Of a stretch of DNA of 64,000 bases, positions 55,338-63,147 are shown in pieces. A model generated the notes under the pieces. The model saw only the letters and a program-made list of their open reading frames with translations, had not been told where the DNA came from and did not search any database. Each line of letters opens with the position of its first letter. The stretch's first letter is position 1. The position numbers and the translations under genes are program-made. This stretch comes from Crocinitomicaceae bacterium (GTDB lineage Bacteria > Bacteroidota > Bacteroidia > Flavobacteriales_D > Crocinitomicaceae): positions 102,861 through 166,860 of the forward strand of contig JAIPCC010000001.1 of the NCBI GenBank assembly GCA_021738405.1, given 5' to 3'.

Positions 55338-56069
55338 ATGCTGCATTACGAACAGCGGGGCGAGGGTCCGGTTTGGGTTTTCTTACACGGATTTTTGGAG
55401 TCCTCCACCATGTGGGACTACCTTGCGCTAGACGCGCTCCCCATCCAACAAATTCGCATCGATTTACCTGGTCATGGCCAATCTTCGGAACTTTTAGAAA
55501 CGCCGTCTATTCAAGAGATGGCAAAGGAAGTGCTGCGGGTTTTGGATCATTTGTCTGTTGCTGACTACAGCGTTGTGGGGCATTCTATGGGTGCATACGT
55601 TGGGCTCGAACTCTCGCAATTCAAGGGTTTCGAACACCTCATTTTACTCAACTCCAATTGCTGGTCAGACTCCGATCAAAAAAAGCACGACCGCTTGCGC
55701 GTGGCCCAAATTGTGCAAAATGCCAAAGATATTTTTATCCGCGAAGCCATCCCGCATTTGTTCCGAAATCCATCTGCGAATAGCGAACAAATCACTCGAC
55801 TGATCAACGAAGCCAAGCACCTGAGTCCGCAAGCTATTGCGCAAAGTGCCCTCGCCATGCGTGAAAGAACAGACTTCACCGATTTTGTCAACGCCCACCC
55901 CGAAAAGTTCACCATCATTCACGGCATCCATGACCGCCTGGTCACGGTTTCCGAACTTCAGCAAAAAGTTACAAGCGCTCCACTGCACCTGCTCGATTGC
56001 GGGCATATGGCACATATTGAGGCAACTCAAGAAGTTTTGAAACTCCTCGAATCGAAAATAAATACCTAA
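55338..56069 (+). CDS. Alpha/beta hydrolase (MenH-like)
   Basis: The 243-residue protein has an alpha/beta hydrolase core: oxyanion HGFLESSTMW, RIDLPGHGQS, nucleophile Ser83 in VVGHSMGAYVGL, acid Asp in HGIHDRLVTV and His in LDCGHMAHIE. The layout resembles MenH, but the substrate cannot be read, and no menaquinone gene is adjacent. It starts 9 nt after pepP. Confidence 0.9.
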   Translation: MLHYEQRGEGPVWVFLHGFLESSTMWDYLALDALPIQQIRIDLPGHGQSSELLETPSIQEMAKEVLRVLDHLSVADYSVVGHSMGAYVGLELSQFKGFEHLILLNSNCWSDSDQKKHDRLRVAQIVQNAKDIFIREAIPHLFRNPSANSEQITRLINEAKHLSPQAIAQSALAMRERTDFTDFVNAHPEKFTIIHGIHDRLVTVSELQQKVTSAPLHLLDCGHMAHIEATQEVLKLLESKINT

Positions 56070-56070
56070 A

Positions 56071-56097
56071 TTAGTCATGAAATAAATAATTGACTAA
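56071..56097 (+). promoter_or_regulatory. Inverted repeat upstream of the HTH-Fic gene, candidate operator
   Basis: TTAGTCA (56071-56077) and TGACTAA (56091-56097) are perfect 7-nt arms separated by 13 nt, directly after the hydrolase stop and ending 13 nt before the Fic ATG. No T run follows, so it is not a good terminator. The nearest DNA-binding domain is the HTH of the Fic protein, so autoregulation is the simplest reading. Confidence 0.5.
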
Positions 56098-56110
56098 AAA
56101 AGGCAATATA

Positions 56111-57118
56111 ATGGATTTACAGGCACACCTCAAAGCACAGCAAATCAAAATTCAAGACCTTGCCAAAGCGCTAGCGGTAGATGCAAGTTTTATGAGTAGG
56201 GTTGTTTCAGGTCAGCGCAAATTGCAAGCTCAGCAAGTCGCAAAACTAGCCAAGTACCTTTCACTTCCTCTTGCGGATGTACAAGCTTATTTTTTGTCTA
56301 TCGAAGTACAAAAATTGCTTGCTCCCTATCCGAAATTAGTACAGCAGGTCTTCAAGTTAACAGAAGAGCGCATGGTCAATTTGCGCAGCCATAAAGTCGC
56401 AAGCCATTTCCCCATTCCAGCCCAATTTGACACTCAATTAGCTGCGCTCACTCGCTTGCAGCAACAGTGGCAAGACCTCAAACCGCTAGGTGCTGCGCAA
56501 ATCCTTAAGCTGAAGTCTTTTTTCCATACGGCTTACACCTATGAGTCCAATCGGATCGAAGGCAATACGCTCTCTTTGCAAGAAACACACTTGGTTGTCA
56601 ATGAAGGCATCACAATAGGCGGCAAAACCATGCGCGAGCATTTAGAGGCGATCAATCACCAGGAAGCCATTGATTTCATTGAAGGGTTGGTCCAAAATAC
56701 TGCGGTATTGAATAAGGAAATCTTATTGCAAATTCACCAATTGGTACTCAAAGGTATTCAGCACGAGCCACCTTCCCCATTGCTACTCGACGAACTCATG
56801 GAAGGCTATTTTGATTTCTACGAGCGCAATAAACGCCATTTGCATCCGGTCATTTTGGCTACCGAAATGCACGAGCGCTTGGTGAGCATTCATCCGTTTA
56901 TCGATGGTAATGGGCGCACCGCAAGGTTGGTCATGAACCTCATCTTATTGCAAAACGGATACACCATCGTAAACCTCAAAGGCAACCCAAAAAATCGCCT
57001 CAAGTACTACCAAGCCCTAGAGCAAATCCAACTCAATCACGCACACACCGATTTCTATCAACTGATCCTCAGCGCTGCCGAAAAGTCCTTGAAGATGCAT
57101 TTGGAGATGGGAGGGTAA
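56111..57118 (+). CDS. Fic family AMPylase with N-terminal HTH and N-terminal inhibitory helix
   Basis: The 335-residue protein starts at the ATG at 56111 (an in-frame TTG at 56090 lies inside the inverted repeat). Residues about 1-60 are an XRE-like helix-turn-helix (IQDLAKALAVDASFMSRVVSG). The Fic core has the full catalytic motif HPFIDGNGRTAR with His261. The inhibitory motif S-x-x-x-E-G is present at Ser146-Glu150-Gly151, before the Fic motif, which makes it a class II Fic protein. Fic enzymes transfer AMP or similar groups to target proteins. It is convergent, 7 nt away, with a toxin-antitoxin pair. Confidence 0.92.
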   Translation: MDLQAHLKAQQIKIQDLAKALAVDASFMSRVVSGQRKLQAQQVAKLAKYLSLPLADVQAYFLSIEVQKLLAPYPKLVQQVFKLTEERMVNLRSHKVASHFPIPAQFDTQLAALTRLQQQWQDLKPLGAAQILKLKSFFHTAYTYESNRIEGNTLSLQETHLVVNEGITIGGKTMREHLEAINHQEAIDFIEGLVQNTAVLNKEILLQIHQLVLKGIQHEPPSPLLLDELMEGYFDFYERNKRHLHPVILATEMHERLVSIHPFIDGNGRTARLVMNLILLQNGYTIVNLKGNPKNRLKYYQALEQIQLNHAHTDFYQLILSAAEKSLKMHLEMGG

Positions 57119-57125
57119 TTTGGCT

Positions 57126-57542
57126 TTACGCTAAAGTTGCCAAAAATTCATTTGGTGTAAAAACGGGCAGTGTAGATTTCTTGTAATCACTTGTGTTTCG
57201 CGTAATGATTACATCTACTTTGTTGCTTTGAATAGCAGAAAAATATTGCAGCGCATCTTCAAAATCTGTGAATTTCGAATCCAGCGCAGCTAACACTTGT
57301 TTTTGGTCCATATTTAATACGGAAATGATATTAAGCAGTAATTTCAATTGTTCTGTTACCGTAACATGGCTTGCTTTTTGCCGAAAAATGTAATACACAT
57401 TTGCTATGATTACGGGTGTAACAAAACCTTGAAGTTGTTTTTGTTCACAAGCATAAATGATTGCTAAAGAGTCTTCACAAAATGGTTTGCGGTCAAGAAG
57501 TAAATCTAATATTACATCTGAATCAATTAAGATGCGTTTCAT
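57126..57542 (-). CDS. PIN domain toxin (VapC-like RNase)
   Basis: The 138-residue protein has the PIN pattern: acidic ILIDSDVILDLLLDRKPF near the start, FTDFEDALQYFSAI in the middle, and VIITRNTSDYKKS near the end, giving the usual cluster of acidic metal ligands. PIN toxins cleave RNA. Its start overlaps the antitoxin stop by 4 nt, the classic arrangement with the antitoxin first. Confidence 0.92.
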   Translation of the reverse strand: MKRILIDSDVILDLLLDRKPFCEDSLAIIYACEQKQLQGFVTPVIIANVYYIFRQKASHVTVTEQLKLLLNIISVLNMDQKQVLAALDSKFTDFEDALQYFSAIQSNKVDVIITRNTSDYKKSTLPVFTPNEFLATLA

Positions 57543-57790
57543 TCGTCTAGGTATTTTTTAGCTAGCGCCTTCGCAAGTTCAGTTTTATAGTCCCCTAAAT
57601 CATGATCTTTAAAAACACCTTTGAGCTGGTACGCTACGGAAGGTTCGGATACGATCTGATTACTCTCTTTGATCAAAAAACTCAGGTAATTCTCGACAAT
57701 TTGCGACAAACTCTTGCCATTTGCCTTAGCATAAGCTTTGGCTTTATGGATGATTTCATCGTCTAAAGAAAGGGTTAACTTTGTATTCAT
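57539..57790 (-). CDS. Ribbon-helix-helix antitoxin (DUF6364-like)
   Basis: The 83-residue protein has an N-terminal RHH segment (KLTLSLDDEIIHKAKAYAK, then GKSLSQIVENYLSFL) and a C-terminal toxin-binding tail (LGDYKTELAKALAKKYLDE). It should bind DNA as a dimer and block the PIN toxin. Two ATACGTAT palindromes flank its promoter; one overlaps the start codon. Confidence 0.88.
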   Translation of the reverse strand: MNTKLTLSLDDEIIHKAKAYAKANGKSLSQIVENYLSFLIKESNQIVSEPSVAYQLKGVFKDHDLGDYKTELAKALAKKYLDE

Positions 57791-57820
57791 ACGTATTAAA
57801 TAGAAAACAAAAATACGTAT
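57789..57820 (-). promoter_or_regulatory. Paired ATACGTAT palindromes over the toxin-antitoxin promoter
   Basis: ATACGTAT occurs at 57789-57796 (over the antitoxin start codon) and at 57813-57820, 24 bp apart centre to centre. On the minus strand the upstream copy overlaps a TATTTTTG box (57808-57815) that matches TAnnTTTG. This is the layout expected for autorepression by the RHH antitoxin. Confidence 0.7.
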
Positions 57821-57892
57821 AAACCTCCTTTTCCCCTAGGAAATTTACTTACCTGAACTTTATTTTTTACTTTTAAAATTCAAAGCGTATTC

Positions 57893-58315
57893 ATGAAGTT
57901 TATTTTCCTTTTGGCACTACTTTCTTGGTCAAGTAGTTTTCTCGCTCAAACCCCAACCGACACCACCACAGACACCATAGCCGTTACCAAAGATTTTGAA
58001 ACCGATGCAGATTTCAAAGGTGGCTACAAGAAGCTCTCTAAATACATCAGTAAGAACCTCAAATGGGATGCTATTTATGAATGGCCGGCCGCGCAAAAAC
58101 TCCCGTTTGAGGACAAGGTAATCGTCAGGTTTGTAGTAGAAAAAGATGGGACGCTATCGCATATTCAAGTAGAATCTGCTACTCAATATTGTCCGCCCTG
58201 CAACAAAGAAGCGATGCGATTGGCGCAGCAAATGCCCAAATGGAAACCGGCCACAAAAAATGGTGAACCTGTGCGCATCTGGGTACGGGTGCCAATTAAT
58301 TTTCAGCTTTTTTAA
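57893..58315 (+). CDS. Small secreted TonB C-terminal domain protein with CxxC (copy 1)
   Basis: The 140-residue protein has a signal peptide (MKFIFLLALLSWSSSFLAQ) and one TonB-C-like domain: GGYKKLSKYISKNL, VIVRFVVEKDGTLSHIQV, KEAMRLAQQMPKWKPA and VPINF. It lacks the TonB membrane anchor and proline-rich linker. Cys100 and Cys103 (CPPC) sit directly before the helix. It is paralogous to the proteins at 59771 and 60484. Confidence 0.83.
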   Translation: MKFIFLLALLSWSSSFLAQTPTDTTTDTIAVTKDFETDADFKGGYKKLSKYISKNLKWDAIYEWPAAQKLPFEDKVIVRFVVEKDGTLSHIQVESATQYCPPCNKEAMRLAQQMPKWKPATKNGEPVRIWVRVPINFQLF

Positions 58316-58328
58316 TGCATCAATAGCA

Positions 58329-58781
58329 CTAAATTTCTGCTTTCGAATCTATTATAATCGTTACCGGGCCGTCGTTCACGAGCGATACTTTCATGTCGGC
58401 GCCGAATTGTCCGGTTTGTATTTTGCCTGAGAATTGATTTTGAAGCGTTGCCAGAAAGTATTCGTACAAGGGAATGGCTTGTTCGGGGCGGGCTGCTCGA
58501 ATGTAACTGGGGCGGTTTCCTTTTTTGGTGGCGGCGTGCAAGGTGAACTGACTCACTACCAAAATGCCTCCGTTGACCTCCTGCACCGATAAATTCATTT
58601 TGCCATCGGTATCCGAAAAAATGCGCAAATTGATCAATTTTTGAATCAAATAAAGCGCATCCTGCTCCGTATCTTCGTGTTCAATACCAAGTAGTACTAA
58701 AAGTCCTTTTGAGATTTCTCCAACAAAAGTTCCATCTATTTTGACGGTAGCTTCACTAACCCGTTGGATGACAATTCTCAT
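58329..58781 (-). CDS. dtd: D-aminoacyl-tRNA deacylase
   Basis: Dtd removes D-amino acids from mischarged tRNAs. The 150-residue protein begins MRIVIQRVSEATVKIDG and has both hallmark motifs, VVSQFTLHA and VNDGPVTI, plus KGNRPSY. It lies 21 nt after rsgA in the same direction. Confidence 0.97.
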   Translation of the reverse strand: MRIVIQRVSEATVKIDGTFVGEISKGLLVLLGIEHEDTEQDALYLIQKLINLRIFSDTDGKMNLSVQEVNGGILVVSQFTLHAATKKGNRPSYIRAARPEQAIPLYEYFLATLQNQFSGKIQTGQFGADMKVSLVNDGPVTIIIDSKAEI

Positions 58782-58802
58782 GGCAGCTGATTTGAAAAGG
58801 TT

Positions 58803-59738
58803 TTAAAACTCGCTTCTGCGGTACGGATCTGAAATATCTTCTTGCATGAGTTGCAAGTAGGTTTGATAGCGATGTGGTGCAATGGCTTGCGTTTCTACAG
58901 CTGCCTTTACCGCACAATGGGGTTCATGGAGGTGCTTGCAGTTATTGAAACGACATTCGCCCAAAAGCGCGCGCATTTCTGGAAAATAATGGGCGTAGTG
59001 TTCTTTTTCGAGGTCGACCAAGCCGAAGGCGCGAATACCCGGCGTATCAATGATGTAACCTCCGCTAGAAAGCGCGTGCATTTCTGCAAAAGTAGTCGTG
59101 TGCTTGCCCTGTTCGTGTGCTTTGGAAATTTCTCCGGTGCGCAGGTCTAAATGGGGGTCGAGGCTATTGACCAAAGTTGTTTTGCCTACGCCTGAATTAC
59201 CGGAAATCATGACTTGCTTGTCTTTGATCTCGGCTCTTAAAAATGCAATGCTATTCGGGTCTTCGGAAGTAATGCCATGACACGGATAACCGATATTTTC
59301 ATAGATGAATTGCAGGGCCTCAAAATATTCCTGATCGTCTTGATTGAAAAGATCAATTTTATTGAAGAGCAGGGTAGTAGGGATCCGAAAAGATTCGGCA
59401 GCCACCAAAAAACGGTCTATAAACGCAATTTGCGTCACTGGAGACTTGAGCGTCACCACCAAATAAGCGCGGTCTACGTTGGCCGCCAAAATCTGCATTT
59501 GCTTGCTGAGGTTTGTGGCTTTGCGCACAATGTAGTTTTGCCTAGGCAGCACCGAAAGGATGGCCCAGCTTTCATCAGAACCCGCTTGAATGACGACGCG
59601 GTCACCGGCAGCTATTGGATTGGTGGTTTTGAGCCCTTCAAGGCGCAGTTTCCCACGAATACTCGCCTGTACAATTTGTTGGTCTTCAAGTAAAACTTGA
59701 TACCATTTTCCAGTCGATTTCAGAACGAGTCCTTGCAT
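58803..59738 (-). CDS. rsgA: Ribosome small subunit-dependent GTPase A
   Basis: RsgA helps 30S subunit maturation. The 311-residue protein has an OB fold, then a circularly permuted GTPase domain: G4 LLFNKIDLF, G1 ISGNSGVGKTTLVNSL, G3 YIIDTPGIRAFG, and a C-terminal zinc knuckle GECRFNNCKHLHEPHCAV. A TAACTTTA box ends 4 nt before its start. Confidence 0.97.
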   Translation of the reverse strand: MQGLVLKSTGKWYQVLLEDQQIVQASIRGKLRLEGLKTTNPIAAGDRVVIQAGSDESWAILSVLPRQNYIVRKATNLSKQMQILAANVDRAYLVVTLKSPVTQIAFIDRFLVAAESFRIPTTLLFNKIDLFNQDDQEYFEALQFIYENIGYPCHGITSEDPNSIAFLRAEIKDKQVMISGNSGVGKTTLVNSLDPHLDLRTGEISKAHEQGKHTTTFAEMHALSSGGYIIDTPGIRAFGLVDLEKEHYAHYFPEMRALLGECRFNNCKHLHEPHCAVKAAVETQAIAPHRYQTYLQLMQEDISDPYRRSEF

Positions 59739-59766
59739 GTCGTAAAGTTAAACATTTGTATGTTTG
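59733..59766 (+). promoter_or_regulatory. Promoter of the TonB-C pair and aroE
   Basis: TTG (59733-59735), 23 nt, then TATGTTTG (59759-59766). The -7 box ends 4 nt before the ATG at 59771, so the transcript would start at or next to the start codon. It overlaps the divergent rsgA control region. Confidence 0.5.
59743..59750 (-). promoter_or_regulatory. TAACTTTA -7-like box before rsgA
   Basis: On the minus strand one mismatch to TAnnTTTG, ending 4 nt before the rsgA ATG. It lies within the spacer of the divergent promoter, so the two promoters overlap. Confidence 0.35.
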
Positions 59767-59770
59767 TAGG

Positions 59771-60484
59771 ATGAAAACAATTTTCATCTTCCTCATCGGG
59801 TTAAGCTTCACTGCATGCCGCACCTTGCCTATAGAAATGAGCGAAGAAGAAGTATGGGGTGAGCCCCTTGAAGACGCAGAGTTTCCTGGGGGCTATGAAA
59901 AGCTTCAGACTTATATCAGTGACAACATGGATTTAACTTCCATATTGAACACCGCAACCGAACCATTAGTCAATGTTAAAGTAATCGTCAGATTTGATAT
60001 AGAAAAAGACGGATCAATTAGTAATGCTATTGTAGAAAAATCGACAGCTAATTGCTTGGCTTGCCAAAAAGAAGCCCTGCGCTTGGTTGAAAGTATGCCT
60101 CGTTGGACGCCTGCAATGTTAGATGGAAAGCCGCAGATGACTTCGGCTCGTATTCCTATTGATTTTATTTTCGAAGCCTTTGTCGAGGCCGAATTTCCTG
60201 GAGGTCTTGATGCCCAAATGAAATATATAAATGACAATTATAATTCACGTGTTATGGGCTGCGGTGACTTCGGAAAATTAGATGAACGCATTGTGGTTAG
60301 CTTTGTTGTTGAAAAAGATGGAAGTATAACCGATATTAAAATCGAAAAGGCAAGCGAATCTTGTCCTCCTTGTAACGCCGAAGTCTTGCGTATTGTAAAG
60401 GCCATGCCCAAATGGCAACCCGCTCAGAATGCGGGTCTAAATGTCCGCTCATCTGTTCGCCTCCCCATCATTCTTAGCTTATAA
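59771..60484 (+). CDS. Lipoprotein with two TonB C-terminal domains, each with CxxC (copies 2 and 3)
   Basis: The 237-residue protein from the ATG at 59771 (an in-frame ATG at 59756 precedes the promoter box) has a lipoprotein signal (LIGLSFTAC, Cys16). It has two TonB-C-like domains: residues about 35-134 with EFPGGYEKLQTYISDN and CLAC (Cys95, Cys98), and about 138-237 with EFPGGLDAQMKYINDN and CPPC (Cys198, Cys201). Extra cysteine Cys164 lies in the second. It has no TonB anchor. It overlaps the next gene by 1 nt. Confidence 0.83.
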   Translation: MKTIFIFLIGLSFTACRTLPIEMSEEEVWGEPLEDAEFPGGYEKLQTYISDNMDLTSILNTATEPLVNVKVIVRFDIEKDGSISNAIVEKSTANCLACQKEALRLVESMPRWTPAMLDGKPQMTSARIPIDFIFEAFVEAEFPGGLDAQMKYINDNYNSRVMGCGDFGKLDERIVVSFVVEKDGSITDIKIEKASESCPPCNAEVLRIVKAMPKWQPAQNAGLNVRSSVRLPIILSL

Positions 60485-60903
60485 TGAAACAAGTTTACAT
60501 CCTCCTTTTTCTAATCGGTCTTAGTGCATTTGCATTTGGTCAAGAGCCAATATCAAAACTCGACACCACAAAATCTCAAATTTCTGCTGTTTTTGACGTA
60601 GAAGCCGAATTTCCAGGTGGAACCGATTCGTTAAGAAGGTATATCATTGACAACATCAGGATGGATTCCATCGTCGAATTTTCCGACAAAGAAATGTACA
60701 ACAAAGTACTCGTCAGGTTTTTGGTCAACAAAAAAGGAATCATAGATCATGTCGTCATCATCAAAGCTCAAGATTATTGTCCGCCATGCAATAAAGAAGC
60801 ACTGCGTTTAGTCAGAAGCATGCCTAAATGGACCCCCGCTACTTTGAACGGCCGGCCCGTATCGATGTATTTTACCTTACCAATTATCTTTTCGGTACAA
60901 TAA
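60484..60903 (+). CDS. Small secreted TonB C-terminal domain protein with CxxC (copy 4)
   Basis: The 139-residue protein has a signal peptide (ending FAFGQ) and one TonB-C-like domain with EAEFPGGTDSLRRYI, VLVRFLVNKKG, CPPC at Cys99 and Cys102, and KEALRLVRSMPKWTPA. The start shares one nucleotide with the upstream stop. aroE begins 2 nt downstream. Confidence 0.83.
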   Translation: MKQVYILLFLIGLSAFAFGQEPISKLDTTKSQISAVFDVEAEFPGGTDSLRRYIIDNIRMDSIVEFSDKEMYNKVLVRFLVNKKGIIDHVVIIKAQDYCPPCNKEALRLVRSMPKWTPATLNGRPVSMYFTLPIIFSVQ

Positions 60904-60905
60904 AC

Positions 60906-61637
60906 ATGACACAACACTACGGCCTTATCGGCAAAACCCTAGGGCATTCGTTTTCAGCTGCCTTTTTCAAGGACTACTTTGAGAAAAACAACATCGCAGC
61001 GACTTATTCCAATTTTGAATTGAACGATATCGCAGAAATCCTATCGATTTTTGATCAAAACCTATCCGGACTCAATGTGACCTTTCCTTACAAAGAAAGT
61101 GTCATTCCTTTTTTAGATCGACTCGACGACAGCGCTGCCCAAATTGGTGCGGTCAATGTCATTTCTTTTGAAAACGGAGAGAAGGTGGGCTACAATACAG
61201 ATGCGTATGGTTTTGCGCAAAGCATCAAGCCGTTTTTGACTTTTGAACACGAACGCGCACTGATTTTTGGAACGGGTGGCGCCTCCAAAGCAGTGGCGCA
61301 TGTATTCAAACAATTGGGTCTTGAGGTATTTTATATATCGCGCCAACCTGATCATCAAAATCGGGTGTATACTTACGCTGAAATCAACGAACACATGCTG
61401 AAGGCCTGTAAAGTTTTGGTGAACTGTACGCCAATCGGTACTTTTCCGGACGTTGACGCATGCATTGAGCTTCCTTTTGAATTTTTGACGCCCGCGCATT
61501 TGGTCATCGATTTGGTCTATAATCCAGCCGAAACAAGCCTCATGAAACAGGCCAAAACAAAAAGTGCCGCAGTCATGAATGGTTTATCCATGCTGCAGCA
61601 CCAAGCGTTAAAGAGTTATGAAATCTGGTCGCGTTAG
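60906..61637 (+). CDS. aroE: Shikimate dehydrogenase
   Basis: AroE reduces dehydroshikimate to shikimate in aromatic amino acid synthesis. The 243-residue protein from the ATG at 60906 is slightly short for the family. It has YGLIGKTLGHSFSAAFF, LNVTFPYKESV, NVISFENGEKVGYNTDAYGF, the NADP-binding FGTGGASKAV, VNCTPIGTFP and VMNGLSMLQHQA. Its stop overlaps the convergent creD stop by 4 nt. Confidence 0.96.
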   Translation: MTQHYGLIGKTLGHSFSAAFFKDYFEKNNIAATYSNFELNDIAEILSIFDQNLSGLNVTFPYKESVIPFLDRLDDSAAQIGAVNVISFENGEKVGYNTDAYGFAQSIKPFLTFEHERALIFGTGGASKAVAHVFKQLGLEVFYISRQPDHQNRVYTYAEINEHMLKACKVLVNCTPIGTFPDVDACIELPFEFLTPAHLVIDLVYNPAETSLMKQAKTKSAAVMNGLSMLQHQALKSYEIWSR

Positions 61638-62959
61638 GCTTCCGGATTGTTCTGATTGAGGTTGTACCAGTCAATTTTTCTGGAGAAGTACATCACGAGA
61701 CCGAGGATGATGAACACCCCAATACTGCCAATCAAAAGCGCTAAATCTTCGAGCTGAATGATCACAAATATGAAGATGTAAAGCATCGACAAAAGCCCTG
61801 CAATAAACAAACTCATTTTCAAGGATTTTAATATCGAACGCACATAAGTACTGACCAGTATGACCGTCGCCAAAGCTGAGAGCAAGAAGGCGCTATTGAA
61901 ACGGATGTGCTCAGAAATAGAGAGCAATAAGGTGTAGAAAACCACGAGCGCAATCCCGACCAAAATATACTGAATAGGGTGAATTCCCGAAGACTGGAAA
62001 ATTTCAATAAAGAAGAAAACCAAGAAGGTGAGGCCGATAAACAGCAAAGCATAGTGAATCGTGCGGTGTGACTTCTGGTAGTTATCGACAGGTATTTTGA
62101 GGTCGACGCCAAAAGCAGAGTCATAAATTTTGTAGCTAGAACCCGTCCAGCTTTGTGGATAATTGCGGTTGAGGTTCAAGACGTTCCAATGTGCCTTGAA
62201 GCCATTTTTGTCTGTTTTATGCTGGTCTGGCAAGAAAGAACCCGTGAATTTTGGGGTTTGCCAATCAGAGTTCAGCACAACGTCTGTTTCTTTACCCACA
62301 GGCGTGAAAAATAATTGTTGACTGCCATTGAGCTCAACATCAAAACTGAAGCGATACAAATGATCATCGGATGGTGAAATCGCAACTTTCGCATTGATGC
62401 CTGTATAAAAAACATCTTGATTGGAAACGCCAGGGTTGAAGCCGATTTTTTGACCGTCCCAATTGAGGTTGATTTGTTTTTCGATGCCGCGCAAATCTCC
62501 AATACCGGCGTCTAGTGTGGCCTCATTAAATTTAAAAGTATGGCCTTTGCTCTCTTGGTCTTTGAAGTCGAGTTTGGTGAACTCACCACTCACGTGCAAC
62601 ACTGATTTATACACCACAATTTCATATACGCCACGGTACCTGCGATCTGGATTCACGCTGGCTTGCACATTGAGTTTACTCGGCAATACGTGCAGTCTTT
62701 CCGTGATCTGCACCAATTTTTCTTTGCCATTAGCTTTGTCGACTTCCTTGACATAACGCGTGTAAGGAATCGTGAGCACAGGGCCTTGCAGGGTTTGTTC
62801 ACCGCCCCATTTTTCGCTCACTTCTTCAATGGCTTCTCTTTGGGTTTGTTCGCGTTCGTAAATGATACTTTTGATCATGCCAGTCGGAATGAGTAAAAGC
62901 AAGGCGATCAGGACAATACCGCCAATTTTGAAATAAAGATTGTTTTTGATTTTTGACAT
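61634..62959 (-). CDS. creD: Inner membrane protein CreD
   Basis: The 441-residue protein has one N-terminal transmembrane helix, a long periplasmic domain (residues about 35-300) and six or so C-terminal helices, as in CreD. Motifs include IIYEREQTQREAIEEVS, GPVLTIPYTRYV, YRGVYEIVVYKSVL and FLIFFIEI-like membrane segments. CreD is tied to envelope integrity and antibiotic response in other bacteria. No creBC genes are adjacent. Confidence 0.93.
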   Translation of the reverse strand: MSKIKNNLYFKIGGIVLIALLLLIPTGMIKSIIYEREQTQREAIEEVSEKWGGEQTLQGPVLTIPYTRYVKEVDKANGKEKLVQITERLHVLPSKLNVQASVNPDRRYRGVYEIVVYKSVLHVSGEFTKLDFKDQESKGHTFKFNEATLDAGIGDLRGIEKQINLNWDGQKIGFNPGVSNQDVFYTGINAKVAISPSDDHLYRFSFDVELNGSQQLFFTPVGKETDVVLNSDWQTPKFTGSFLPDQHKTDKNGFKAHWNVLNLNRNYPQSWTGSSYKIYDSAFGVDLKIPVDNYQKSHRTIHYALLFIGLTFLVFFFIEIFQSSGIHPIQYILVGIALVVFYTLLLSISEHIRFNSAFLLSALATVILVSTYVRSILKSLKMSLFIAGLLSMLYIFIFVIIQLEDLALLIGSIGVFIILGLVMYFSRKIDWYNLNQNNPEA

Positions 62960-63147
62960 CGTCGTGTTTTTTTGCTACAAACGCAAAGGACGATGAAATA
63001 TTTCAAATAGTCGCAAAGTATTGTAAATAGGTACTTCAGAGCAGTTGGTTTTATTGCGCCTCAATTTATCCGACATTAAGCACTTAACAACCGAGTAGCA
63101 CTTGTCGCTTGCCCCAACTTTGGCATTCACCAATTAAATTTTTAGTT

